DNA of 27,367 nucleotides from positions 1 through 27,367 of the forward strand of contig JAPXRP010000041.1 of assembly GCA_033813475.1 (NCBI GenBank), written 5' to 3'. This document shows, one piece after another, positions 15,648 to 25,600 of the stretch. Below the pieces are notes generated by a model, which saw only the letters and a list, made by a program, of their open reading frames with translations, was not told the DNA's origin and searched no databases. Numbering within the stretch: position 1 is the first letter of the stretch; each line of letters begins with the position of its first letter. Origin of the DNA: JAAYBR01 sp033813475. Lineage in GTDB: Bacteria > Hydrogenedentota > Hydrogenedentia > Hydrogenedentales > CAITNO01. The translations under genes and the position numbers were made by a program.

Positions 15648-16532
15648 TCATCCGAAGGGCGGCAGCCCCCCCGCCTTGCGCCGGCGCCGGACCCGGGCGT
15701 CGCGGAGCTGCCGCAGGGGCTCCAGCAGCACGGCGGCGGGGCGGTGCTCCAGCGCGACCGGCACCCCCCATTCGCGGAACCGCCGGTTGATCTCCGGCAG
15801 GACCACGGGCACCCAGTAGTCCCGGTAGCTGAAACGGGACGATTTTCCCGCGTTTTCCGCGTGGCTGCGCCAGGTGCCCAGCGTTTTCGGCCAGGAGCAG
15901 ACGGGGCCGAGGGCCGCACCGAGCCAGGCGACATAGGAATCCGGCGAGGCGACGACCGCCTCCGGCACGGGAAAGATCTCCTCCAGCACGGCGCGGGGAA
16001 AGACCAGCCCGCTCGACGGCACATGAAACACCGTCAGGTCATGCCGCAGGGCCGTGTTCACCCGGCCGCAGGCGCGCCACTGCGCCAGCAGGTCGCCGCT
16101 GCGCAGGATGCCCAGGCAGGCGTTGCCCTGGCCGTCGTCGAGCTGGTGCTGGTACACCCCGCCCCCCGGCACGGCGCGCATGAACGCCACCATCTCGGCC
16201 GCCTTTTCGGGCCGCCATTCGTCGTCGCTGTCGAGAAAGCAGACCACCTCGCCCTCCGCCCGGGCGAAACCCGCGTTCCACGCCGCCCCCTGGCCCCTGT
16301 GCTCCTGGAGGATCACCCGCATGGGCACCGGGGCCGTCTGCCGCGCCCGCTCCAGCAAAGCGCGGGAGTCGTCCGACGACCCGTCGTCCACGGCAATCAG
16401 CTCCAGACGCGGCCAGGTCTGCGCGAAAACGCTTTCCAGCGCCGCGGGCAGATAGCGCGCGTAGTTGTAGCTCGACAGGATGACGCTGACCAGCGGGGTT
16501 TCCGAAAGCGGCGGTATGGCGGCCTGTTTCAT
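15648..16532 (-). CDS. Glycosyltransferase family 2 (GT-A fold)
   Basis: The protein has 294 residues from the ATG at 16530-16532. The frame is open further upstream to 16703, but that stretch translates the 9 bp tandem repeat (SAQSAQSAQSDLPDLPDL) and is unlikely to be protein. Typical features are PLVSVILSSYNYARYLPAALESV at the N-terminus, DDGSSDD (49-55) and the metal-binding D-S-D-D (101-104, FLDSDDEWRPEK). The second half (PDSYVAWLGAALG, TLGTWRSHAENAGKS) resembles GT2 enzymes that decorate surface polysaccharide. The ribosome site is weak (GAGGA about 13 bases upstream), so the start is less certain than the function. It is the first gene of a probable two-gene unit with the GT4 enzyme. 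Confidence 0.88.
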   Translation of the reverse strand: MKQAAIPPLSETPLVSVILSSYNYARYLPAALESVFAQTWPRLELIAVDDGSSDDSRALLERARQTAPVPMRVILQEHRGQGAAWNAGFARAEGEVVCFLDSDDEWRPEKAAEMVAFMRAVPGGGVYQHQLDDGQGNACLGILRSGDLLAQWRACGRVNTALRHDLTVFHVPSSGLVFPRAVLEEIFPVPEAVVASPDSYVAWLGAALGPVCSWPKTLGTWRSHAENAGKSSRFSYRDYWVPVVLPEINRRFREWGVPVALEHRPAAVLLEPLRQLRDARVRRRRKAGGLPPFG

Positions 16533-16602
16533 CGGGGGCGCGTGTCCTCTGCGGACAGAGTAGCAAATCCGCCCGGCACGAAGCACCCGGATGTCGGGGA
16601 TG

Positions 16603-16665
16603 CCGGACAAGTCGGGCAGGTCGGGCAGGTCGGACTGGGCGGACTGGGCGGACTGGGCGGACTGG
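16603..16665 (+). repeat. 9 bp tandem repeat, seven units
   Basis: The units read in order CCGGACAAG, TCGGGCAGG (twice), TCGGACTGG, then GCGGACTGG three times. The array lies upstream of the GT2 start and about 54 bp upstream of the rmuC -35. The repeat word is close to the GTCGGACCG / GTCCGACCG words that make up the 40 bp palindromes at 7070 and 9857. Confidence 0.75.
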
Positions 16666-16718
16666 GCGGCCGGCAGTCCGCGGGAGCGCGCAGGGCCTTC
16701 CACTTCCCGTCCTCGGCC

Positions 16719-16747
16719 TTGACTTCATTTCCGGGGGAACGTACAGT
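16719..16747 (+). promoter_or_regulatory. Sigma-70-type promoter of rmuC
   Basis: TTGACT (16719-16724), exactly 17 bp, then TACAGT (16742-16747). Transcription would begin near 16754, leaving a 5' leader of about 27 bases that includes the GGGGGTGA ribosome site. Confidence 0.65.
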
Positions 16748-16780
16748 AGGGGCCAAACCGCATCACGGGGGTGAACCGCC

Positions 16781-18304
16781 ATGATTTTTCAGGTGCTGTC
16801 CGGATTCCTGCTGGGGGGCGTTGTCGCCGCGGCCGGTGTGTGGCTGCTGGCGCGCGGGGGCGCGCGGCGGCTGGCGGCGGAGCGCGACCTCGCCCTCAGC
16901 GGGAAGGCCGCCATGGAGGCGCGCGCCGCGCAGGTGGAGCAGGCCTGGGCGCGGCTCCGGGAGGAGGCGGGGCGCCTTGGAACCCAGCTCACGGACACAC
17001 AGGTGGAACTGCGCCGGGAGACGGGCCTGCGCGCGGCGGCGGAGGAGAAGGCCGCGCGCGTGGCGCCGCTGGAGGGGGAGGTGAAGGCGCGGGGCGACGC
17101 CCTGACGGCGCTGCGGGAGCGGGTGCGCGAAATGGAGACGCGGCTGGAGGAGGAGCGCAAGGCGGCGCAGGAGAAACTGGCCCTGCTGGAGGACGCGCGG
17201 AGGAAGCTGGCCGACGCCTTCCAAACCCTGTCCGCCGAGGCGCTGAAAAGCAACAGCACCTCCTTTCTGGAGCTGGCGGAGCAGAACCTGAAGCGGTTTC
17301 AGGAGACGGCGCAGGGCGACCTGGCCAAGCGCCAGGAGAACATCGAGCAGATGGTGAAGCCCATCCGCGAGTCCCTGGAAAAGGTGAACACCCAGATTCA
17401 GGAGGTGGAGAAGACGCGCCTGACCGCCTACACCGAACTCTCCACCCAGGTCCTTGGCCTGACCCAGACTCAGAAGGAGCTCCAGACGGAGACGGGCCGG
17501 CTGGTGAGCGCCCTCAAGTCGCCCATCACGCGGGGCCGCTGGGGCGAAATCCAGCTCCAGCGCGTGGTGGAGCTGGCGGGCATGCTCGAGTACTGCGACT
17601 TCGAGCAGCAGGCCACCGTGAAGTCCGAGGACGGGACCCTGCGGCCCGACATGGTCATCCGCCTGCCCAACGACAAGGTGATTGTCGTGGACTCCAAGGT
17701 GTCGCTGGACGCCTACCTGCGGTCGGTGGAGGCGGACACCGACGCCGCGCGCGCGGAGCATCTGAAGGCGCACGCCCGGCAGGTGCGCGACCATGTGACC
17801 CGGCTGTCCGAGAAGAAGTACTGGAACCAGTTCGGGAACAACACCCCCGAGTTCGTCGTCCTGTTCCTTCCGGGAGAGCCGTTCTTCAGCGCCGCGCTCC
17901 AGGAGGACCCCAAACTGATTGAGACGGCGGTGGAGGGGAAGATCATCCTGGCGACGCCGACCACGCTGATTGCCCTGCTCAAGGCGGTGGCCTTCGGCTG
18001 GCGGCAGGAGCGGCTGGCGGAGAATGCCGAAAAGATCAGCGGCCTGGGGCGGGAGCTGTACCAGCGGGTCTGCACCCTCGCCGAGCATTTTGCCAAGGTG
18101 GGCAAGGGGCTCGACTCGGCGACCGAGGCCTACAACAAGGCCGTGGGCACGCTGGAAACCAGAGTGCTGGTGACCGCGCGCAAGTTCAGGGAACTGGGCG
18201 CGGCGTCGGGGGAGAAGGAACTCGGACTGCTCGCCCAAGTGGACCGTAAGCCCCGGGAGATTCAACGCGCCGACCTGCTGGAGGGGCCGGAACCCGGGGA
18301 CTGA
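16781..18304 (+). CDS. rmuC: DNA recombination protein RmuC homologue
   Basis: The protein has 507 residues. The N-terminal membrane segment is residues 2-24, a long charged coiled coil is at about 30-235, and the conserved RmuC domain is at about 240-470 with GRWGEIQLQRVVELAGM (252-268), LRPDMVIRLP (287-296) and VVDSKVSLDAY (302-312). D290 and D304-S-K306 form a PD-(D/E)xK-like nuclease pattern. In E. coli the family limits inversions at short inverted repeats, probably as a membrane-tethered nuclease. A clear promoter and the GGGGGTGA site 6 bases upstream support the start. The stop TGA abuts the stop of the convergent phosphoesterase with no intervening base. Confidence 0.95.
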   Translation: MIFQVLSGFLLGGVVAAAGVWLLARGGARRLAAERDLALSGKAAMEARAAQVEQAWARLREEAGRLGTQLTDTQVELRRETGLRAAAEEKAARVAPLEGEVKARGDALTALRERVREMETRLEEERKAAQEKLALLEDARRKLADAFQTLSAEALKSNSTSFLELAEQNLKRFQETAQGDLAKRQENIEQMVKPIRESLEKVNTQIQEVEKTRLTAYTELSTQVLGLTQTQKELQTETGRLVSALKSPITRGRWGEIQLQRVVELAGMLEYCDFEQQATVKSEDGTLRPDMVIRLPNDKVIVVDSKVSLDAYLRSVEADTDAARAEHLKAHARQVRDHVTRLSEKKYWNQFGNNTPEFVVLFLPGEPFFSAALQEDPKLIETAVEGKIILATPTTLIALLKAVAFGWRQERLAENAEKISGLGRELYQRVCTLAEHFAKVGKGLDSATEAYNKAVGTLETRVLVTARKFRELGAASGEKELGLLAQVDRKPREIQRADLLEGPEPGD

Positions 18305-19309
18305 TCACTCCTTCTCCCGGACATCCTTGCGCTCGTCGGGGGCGGGCCGCCATTTCGTGCCGTCAAGCTGAAGCGACACCCATTCATAGGCTTTGCGGGC
18401 CGGATCGAGGGTGTAGAGCTTCGCGCCCTTGGCAACTTGGTCGGCGCCGTAGCCGCCCACGCCGGTGGCGCGGCCATAAATGAGGTCCACCCCGCCGGAG
18501 ACGGCGGAGTAGTCGTTCACATGGTCATGTCCGCAGATGACGGCGCCCAGACCCGCCCCCGCCAGCACGGGCAGGGAGGACCGGTCCTCCTCCTCGAAGC
18601 ACACGTCCTCGCCGATGATGCCCCGGGCCGAGCCGTCGTCCCAGATGTCCTGGTACTGCCGCACGGGAATGTGGAAGGCGCCGATGCGCAGGGGGCGCGG
18701 CCCGGCGGCGTCCAGCGTATTGGCGGCGGACTTGGTGAACTCGCGCGCCTCCGCGTCCATGCCGCCCGTCTTGGTGTTCAGGCAGAACAGCTCCGCCAGG
18801 CGCTCCCCGGAAGCGTTCTCCAGGCGGACCACATAGTTGCCGTTGGATTCGCGGCCCGCGTAGAGGCTGTTCTTTGCCTCCGCAAAGGTCTTGTGCCCCA
18901 GAGAAAAATCGTCCAACTGGTCGTGGTTGCCCCAGGTGAAGGCCCAGGGCGCGCCCAGGCCCGACAACTGCTCCACGGCGAAGGCCATGTACTCCGCCCC
19001 GCGCCCCTCGTCGTTGTCGCACCACAGGTCGCCCGTCACGACAAACAGGTCGGGCTTCGCCAGGTCCAGCAGCGTCTTCAGGTGTTCAACCGTCTGCTTC
19101 CTCCTGTGCTTCTCCAGGGAAGGCATCTTCTTAATGCCGCTGAAGAAGTGCACATCCGTGAATTGCAGCACCTTGACCGCCGCCGGATCCGCCACCTTCA
19201 ACCGGGACACCCACGAAATCTCCGCCGCCCGGGCCCCTTGCGGGCCCAGCGCGGCGGCGGCCGCAGCCGTGGTAACCGCAAGAAAACCGCGTCGTGAAAC
19301 CTGATCCAT
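18305..19309 (-). CDS. Tat-exported calcineurin-like metallophosphoesterase
   Basis: The protein has 334 residues from the ATG at 19307-19309, preceded by AAAGGAG 8 bases upstream; the longer open frame to 19549 lacks support. It begins MDQVSRRGFL, a twin-arginine signal, followed by an alanine-rich core and cleavage near GARA|AE. The dimetal site is complete: D52-x-H54 (FTDVH), D94 (VTGDLW), N128-H129-D130 (GNHD), H213 (AFHIP) and H261-D262-H263 (CGHDHV). It resembles the purple-acid-phosphatase-like Dcr2 branch of secreted phosphoesterases and probably hydrolyses phosphate esters in the periplasm after folding with its metals. The substrate is not predictable. No phosphate-uptake genes are nearby. 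Confidence 0.92.
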   Translation of the reverse strand: MDQVSRRGFLAVTTAAAAAALGPQGARAAEISWVSRLKVADPAAVKVLQFTDVHFFSGIKKMPSLEKHRRKQTVEHLKTLLDLAKPDLFVVTGDLWCDNDEGRGAEYMAFAVEQLSGLGAPWAFTWGNHDQLDDFSLGHKTFAEAKNSLYAGRESNGNYVVRLENASGERLAELFCLNTKTGGMDAEAREFTKSAANTLDAAGPRPLRIGAFHIPVRQYQDIWDDGSARGIIGEDVCFEEEDRSSLPVLAGAGLGAVICGHDHVNDYSAVSGGVDLIYGRATGVGGYGADQVAKGAKLYTLDPARKAYEWVSLQLDGTKWRPAPDERKDVREKE

Positions 19310-19370
19310 GACACAACTCCTTTCTTCGCCCCGGCCCGTCCGGCGGCGAAAGTCCTTGCAGACTACCATA

Positions 19371-19386
19371 GTCCCCTCACGGGGAC
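19371..19386. repeat. Perfect stem-loop in divergent intergenic region
   Basis: GTCCCC-TCAC-GGGGAC forms a 6 bp stem with a 4-base loop, and just left of it GACTA-CCA-TAGTC (19361-19373) is a second small palindrome. Both lie upstream of the phosphoesterase gene. They may be operator sites or folded leader RNA. Confidence 0.4.
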
Positions 19387-19416
19387 GCAAGAAGACGTCC
19401 CGGCCGCCGGGTTTGC

Positions 19417-19445
19417 TTGACATTTCGGACGGGATGAAATACCAT
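19417..19445 (+). promoter_or_regulatory. Sigma-70-type promoter of the giant surface protein gene
   Basis: Perfect TTGACA (19417-19422), 17 bp spacer, TACCAT (19440-19445). This is the best -35 in the window. It predicts a start near 19452 and an unusually long leader of about 190 bases before the ATG at 19645. Confidence 0.6.
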
Positions 19446-19462
19446 AAAAACATGACGTGGTG

Positions 19463-19480
19463 TGCCCATGCGGGCATTTT
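19463..19480 (+). terminator. Terminator-like hairpin in the leader, first
   Basis: TGCCC-ATGC-GGGCA followed directly by TTTT. The stem has only 5 bp. It lies about 11 bases after the predicted transcription start, so if active it would act as an attenuator. Confidence 0.35.
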
Positions 19481-19523
19481 CGGCAGCAGCCTGCATTTGA
19501 AGGCGCCCCGGCCGGACGGATGC

Positions 19524-19542
19524 GCGGCGTTTCGCCGCTTTT
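19524..19542 (+). terminator. Terminator-like hairpin in the leader, second
   Basis: GCGGCG-TTT-CGCCGC followed by TTTT. It is a 6 bp all-GC stem with a 3-base loop. It lies between the promoter at 19417 and the gene, about 100 bases before the start codon. Confidence 0.4.
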
Positions 19543-19644
19543 CTGACACGGCGGCGGCGTGTTTGGGTGCGGGGCTGTCGGTGTTTCATAACGGGCTTTT
19601 TTGTTTTCTGGCAGACCCGTTGCGGGAACGCGGCGGGAGAAGGG

Positions 19645-22600
19645 ATGGTCACGATGCGCGCAGGCAGGCTTTTTCTGGGGATATTCACCGCGGCGCTGCT
19701 GCTGGCGGTTTCCGCCGAAGCGGCCGTGCAGGTGCTGGACAAGGCGTCCGCCAAGGACGAGGACAACGACACCTCGTTGAACCTGAACTTCACGGCGCCG
19801 GCGGGCACGCAGCTCCTGGTGCTCGGCGTCTCGAACCGGGACAACCGGGCGGTCTCGTCGGCGACGATAGACGGGGTCGCGTTTCACATGATCGTGGACT
19901 CCGATGAGACGGGATACGGCGAGTTCCCCGACAGGGATGAGCGGGTCACGCTGCTGTATTACAAGAATCCCCCCGTCGGCGTCGCCAAGACCATCGCGGT
20001 CACCCTGAGCAACTCCTCCCGCCACAAGATCGCGGGGGTGCTTTTTCTTTCCGGCGTGGATCTGGCGCAGTTCTCCGACCCCGGCGCGGCCACGCCGCTG
20101 AAGCCGGTGCGTCTGGTCAGCCGCGGCGGGTCGGGCACGGCCACCATCAGCTTCAACGGCGCCCAGGCCCCGCTGGGCTCGCTCGCGGTTTCCGCCATTG
20201 TCAACAAGGACACCACCCTGAACATTGCGGGCGCGCCGGAGCATGTGCAGCAATGGCGTCTGGACACGGCCTATCTCCTGTCCTACAGCCAGGGCGGCGG
20301 CAGCACGCGCGCGGGGTCTGCGGCGGGCGCGTCGCTTTCCTGGCAGCCCAATGACAACTACGGCATGGCGGCCTGCGTGATTCCCACGGGAAACCAGGGG
20401 CCCACGGACATCACCGGCAGCCTGACGGTCTCCGACACGGCGCCCAACGGAACCCTGGCCGGGACCCTCGCCGTGAGCGACCCGGACGGCGCCCCGCCCT
20501 ATGTCTGGTCGCTGGTGGACAGCGCGGGGGGGCGCTTCGCCCTGACCCCGGCGGGGGACAGCCTCACGGCCGCGGTGACCATCGCGGACGCGTCGCAGAT
20601 TGACGCGGGGGCCGCGGCCTCCCACGTCCTCCGGGTGGCCGTGGAGGATCCGGCGGCGGGGTACAACCCGGTCCTTGAAAAGGACGTCACCGTCACGGTG
20701 ACCGACGCCACCAACCCGGTCATCTCGAACGTCACCAGTTCGCGGAGCGCGGCGCGGCACGGGGCCAGCGTCACCCTCAGCGCCACGATCACCGACAACG
20801 TGTCCGTGGCGTGGGAGCCCCAGATGACGGTCAACGGTGTCCCGCTCACCTTCCCCGTGCTGGACGGCGACGTGTACTCCTGGCTGTGGAACGTCCCCGC
20901 CGGGGCGCCGGAGGGGCCGGTGTCCATTTCCGTCAACGCGGCGGACCCCTCGGGGAACACGGCGGCGGCGGCGGCGGACGACCTGCTGGTGGTGGACAAT
21001 GTCGCGCCCACACTCAGCTATTTCGCGGTTTCGGACAGCGTTGTCAAGCCGGGGGACACGGTGGTGATCGGCCTGACGGTGGAGGACAATGTGGAGGTGT
21101 CGTCGAGCCCGGCCCCGGCCCTCACGGTGGCGGGGGTGGACGCGGGCCCGCCCTCGGTCTATGAGGACTGGTACGAGTGGTCCTACGTCATTCCCGCGGA
21201 CGCCGCCGAGGGGTTTGCCGTCCTGTCGGTGACGGCGCGGGACACGGCGGGCAACACGGTTTCCGGGACCGCGGCGGACCTGGTGAGGGTGGACCGCACC
21301 CTGCCGTCGGTGCATTCGATCCAGTCCTCCGTGGCGTGGGCGCGCGCGGGCACGTTGGTGAGCATTTCCGCGGACGTCAGCGACAATTTCGGCCTGGACG
21401 GGCTGCCGACGCTCCGGCTCAACGGCAATCTGGTCGCGGCGGCCCCCGTGGTGGCGGGCAGCGTCCACACCTGGACCTTCACCATCGGGGCGTCCGAGCT
21501 GCAGGGGGCCGCGGCGATTGTGGTCACGGCGTCGGACGGGGCGGGCAATGTCCGGACGGCGTCCCCGGCGTCCACGATCCTGACGGTGGACCGGACCCAG
21601 CCCAACATCGGCTCCCTGGGCGTCTCTCCCGCGGCGGCCACCGTCGGCACGGCGGTGACAATCACGGCGCAGGTGATTGACAATTACGGGGTTTCGGGAT
21701 CCCCGGTGATGACGGTGAACGGGCTGCCGGTTTCGGCGCCCTCCCAGAGCGGTTATGTGTACACCTGGGTGTTCACCGTTCCGGCGGGCGTTTCCCAGGG
21801 CCCGGCGGTGATCGCCATTTACGCGTCGGACTTCGCGGGCAACGCGCGCAATTTCTCCAACAACACCGCGCTCGTTCTGGATCCAAACGCCCCGGTGGTC
21901 AGCGGGATAACGGCGTCGCCGGTGCAGGCGCGGGGGGGCAACGCGGTGGTCTTCACGGCCACGGTCACCGACCTGACCGGGGTCGCGGGAACCCCCGCGC
22001 TGACGGTGAACGGCGCCGCGGCCACCCATGCGGGCGCAAGCGGCAGCCTGCACACCTGGAACTTCACGGTTCCGGGCGCCGCGCCGGAGGGGAATGCCAC
22101 GGTGCGCGTGACGGCAACGGACGTGCTGGGGAACAGCGCCGTCACCACGAGCACGTCGGCCCTGCTCATTGACCGGACGGCGCCGGTCATCTTCAATGTG
22201 CAGGCGGTGCCCGCGGTGGCGCGGCTTGGCGACTCGGTGCGCCTGGTCTTCATGGCCACAGACGCCCTCACCGGGGTTTTCGGCACGCCGTCCGTGACGG
22301 TCAACGCCGCCCCGGCGGCGTTCCACAGCCAGAGCGGCTCGGTCTACGAGTTCCGGTACACGGTGCGCGCCGCGGACCCGGAGGGCCCCGCGAGCGTGCT
22401 CGTGTCCGCCCGGGACGTGGTCGGCAACGGCGGCATCCTGACGCTGACCAGCGTGCTGACCATAGACAACACCATTCCCACCGTCAGCGGGCTCACGGTC
22501 TTCCCCGAATTCGCCGGGGACGGCGCCTCCGTGCTGATCGGTTTCCGTGTGAACGACACCAACGGGATTCCCGCGGCCCCGTCCGTGAAGGTGAACGGCC

Positions 22601-25600
22601 TCGACGCGGTGTTCGCCGACGCGGAGGGCGACTATTACGAGTACACCTTCACCGTCCGGCAGGGCGAGGTGGCGGAGGGGCCCGCGACCATCTCCATTGT
22701 GGCGGTGGACGCGCTGGGCAACAGCGGGTCGAGCCAGAGCACGGGCCTGCTGAAGGTGGACACCCTGCCCCCGGCGGGCGCCGTGACCGTCAACAACGGC
22801 GACGTCTACACGCGGGTGCCCGCCGTCACGCTGGCGCTGGCCCCGGAGGACGGGGCGCTTTCCAGCGGCGTGGTGGAGATGTGCCTGAGCGATGACGGCG
22901 CGCTGTGGCTGCCCTGGGAGCCGTTCTCCCCGGAGCGGGCCTGGACACTGACCCCCGGACAGGGATGGAAGAAGGTGCATGTGAAATTCAAAGACCGCGC
23001 GGGGAACGTCTCCGCGCCCGCGATACAGGGGACCATCGCCCTTAACCCGAGCCCGCTCGCCGTGGACCAGGAAAGCCCGGCTTCGGTGAGCACGGTCCAG
23101 GGCGCCGCCACAATCCTCGAGGTGGGCGTGCGCAACGCCTTCGGCTCCTCCATCACCTATGCCTGGTACAAGGACGGGCAGCCGCTGGAGCCCCTGCTCG
23201 GCCCCGGCAAGGCGGACGGCCCGGTGTTCGCCCTGGACGCCGTCGGCCCGGACGATGTCGGCACCTATGTGTGCATCGTGTCCGACGAGCTGGAGACCCG
23301 CCAGTCGGATCCGTTCACCGTCTCCCTGGAGACGGCGGTGCCCGCCGCGGGGGGCGCCGCCCTGCTGTGCCTTGTCGCGCTGCTGGCCGGCGCGGGGGCG
23401 CTGCGCGCCCGGATGCGCGGCGCCGGCGCGGGCCGCGCGGCGGCGGTGATTCTGCTGGCGGCGGGCGTGTTTCTGGCGGCGTCCGCCCCGGCCGAGGTGG
23501 CCGTGGTCTACTCCGCCCGGACGGATTCTGGCAGCCAGGGCGACGACGCGCTCAAGGCGCTGGCCCGCGAGCGCGGGTCGGTGGAGCTGTGGACCCCGAA
23601 CCCCGACGGAACCCTCCGGCGGGACATCGTGCGCATGGGCGATCCCGGCGTGGGCAACCCCCTGTTCATGACGCGGCAGTCGGAGCAGATGGACGTCTGG
23701 GCCGCCAACGGGGCCAGGACCGACCTGCTCAAGGACGGGTCCGCCATGGTGACCGTGCCCCTGGAGAAGGGGCTGGACATGGTCTACCAGCGCCCCAAGA
23801 GCCTGGACGGGCCCACCTTTGAGGTGCGCCTGATGCGCGACGGCGAGGCGGTGCTCACCGAGTCCTGGTGGGAGCAGATGGTCGGCGAGACCGCGCGCCC
23901 CGTCTACATCCGCATAGACGACGGGCGGCGCGTGATGGTGCAGGTCTTCGAGTACACCGACCAGCCCCCGCCCGTGCTGCCCTCCATGAACATCGTGAGC
24001 GAGGGCTACGGCGCCCTGCCCGACGGCATGAGGCCCGTGACGCTGCCCGCCGCCCCCGCGGCGGACAAGGCGGAGGACACGCAGAGCCGCGAGGTGCAGT
24101 TCGTCGTGCCCCAGCAGGGGCTGGACACCCTCGGGTTCGACACCGGCTGGATTCCCAGCGGCGGCATGGGCGACCCGGGCGGCTTCGTCATCCAGCTGCG
24201 CGTGCGCGCGGCCGCCGGGTACAACTACGACGCCGCGGTCAACGGCATTGTCAGCCTCACGCCGGAGAGCCTCCTCGGCGTCGGCCCCGCCCGCGGCACC
24301 TGGGGTTTCTACTTCGGCGCCGAGTTCAGCCTGAAGGCCGCCGCCGACCTCTCGTGGATCCCCCTCATCGGCGACTACCTCGACCCCTTCACCATTGACA
24401 TCCCCTATGTGCCGGACTTCAACCTGGTGGCGTCCGACCGCGACAGCTTCAACAACTGGCTGCTGGACAGCGTGTCGGAGGTCCGCGACGACGCGGGCCG
24501 CACGAACGTGGTGAAGCTGGACATCATCGCCCTGGCCATCACGCAGGGCGTGCTCCCCGAGCTGCCGAGCTGGCTGCCCGTCAAGCCCACGATCATGGTC
24601 GGGCTGGACGTGGCCGCCATCGCCGACGGCAGCCTCACCTGCGACAGCATCTCCCTGACCGACGGCAACGCCTTCACGCAGGAGGCGCAGCAGCTTCCGG
24701 TCGTCGTGCCGCCGGAGGGGTATTCGACCATCGCCTCGTACAACGAGAACGCGACCCTCAACCTGGGGGCGAAGATTTACCCCTACTTCACCGCCAGCAT
24801 CAAGGTGTTCAGCTGGAGCTGGGGATACACCTACCCCAGCGATGACGACCCGAACAACTTCCTCAACCAGATTGAGTGGCTGCCCATCAAGCACACCACC
24901 TTCCCCTTCACCGACGCGGAGCTGAACTTCACGGGCCAGCCCCCCGCCGGCAACCCCTCCGACTGGTTCACCCAGAAGTTCACCCTGAGCACCAACGACC
25001 TCGACTTCAAACGGGTGCGCTTCACCCCGAACATGAGCAACAACTACTACGTCGCCTGCATGGAGGACCCGGTCGCGGGGTTCCGCACGCCGGTCGCAGG
25101 CGCGACCGTCATACCGCTGGGCCGCGACACCTTCGCCCGGGTGGACCTCGAGGGCGGGCGCACCTTCCCGCTCTACGGCAGCCACTACAGCTCCCTGTAC
25201 ATCGGCTCGAACGGCTACATCACCTTCGAGGCGGGCGACGGCACGCGCGACAACACGCTGGAGAACCACTTCAGCCAGCCGCGCATCTCGGGTCATTTCA
25301 CGGGGCTCAAGCCGGACGAGGGCGGCACGGTGTACTTCCAGCAGCTGCCCAACCGCGCCGTCGTCACCTTTGACAAGGTCGTCATCACCAAGGTGGGCAT
25401 CGCCCTCACCGTGAGTTTCCAGGTGGAGATGTTCTTTGACGGGCGCATCGTCATCACCTGGCTCGCCGTGGACGACCCCTACGGCCTGGTCGGCCTGTCG
25501 CGGGGCGGCGGGGTGCCCGAAGAGTTCGAGAACAGCCGGTTCACAGCCTACGGCGGCTGCCTGTCCGGCATTTCGGACGAGGGCGGCGTGCGGGTCAACT

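Noticed and set aside
16603..16665. CRISPR array.
   Set aside because: The units are 9 bp, contiguous and without spacers, and no cas gene is present.
16533..16703. N-terminal extension of the GT2 protein encoded by the tandem repeat.
   Set aside because: The extension translates the 9 bp array into SAQ and DLP repeats, has no ribosome site, and precedes the usual GT2 N-terminus; the ATG at 16532 is the better start.
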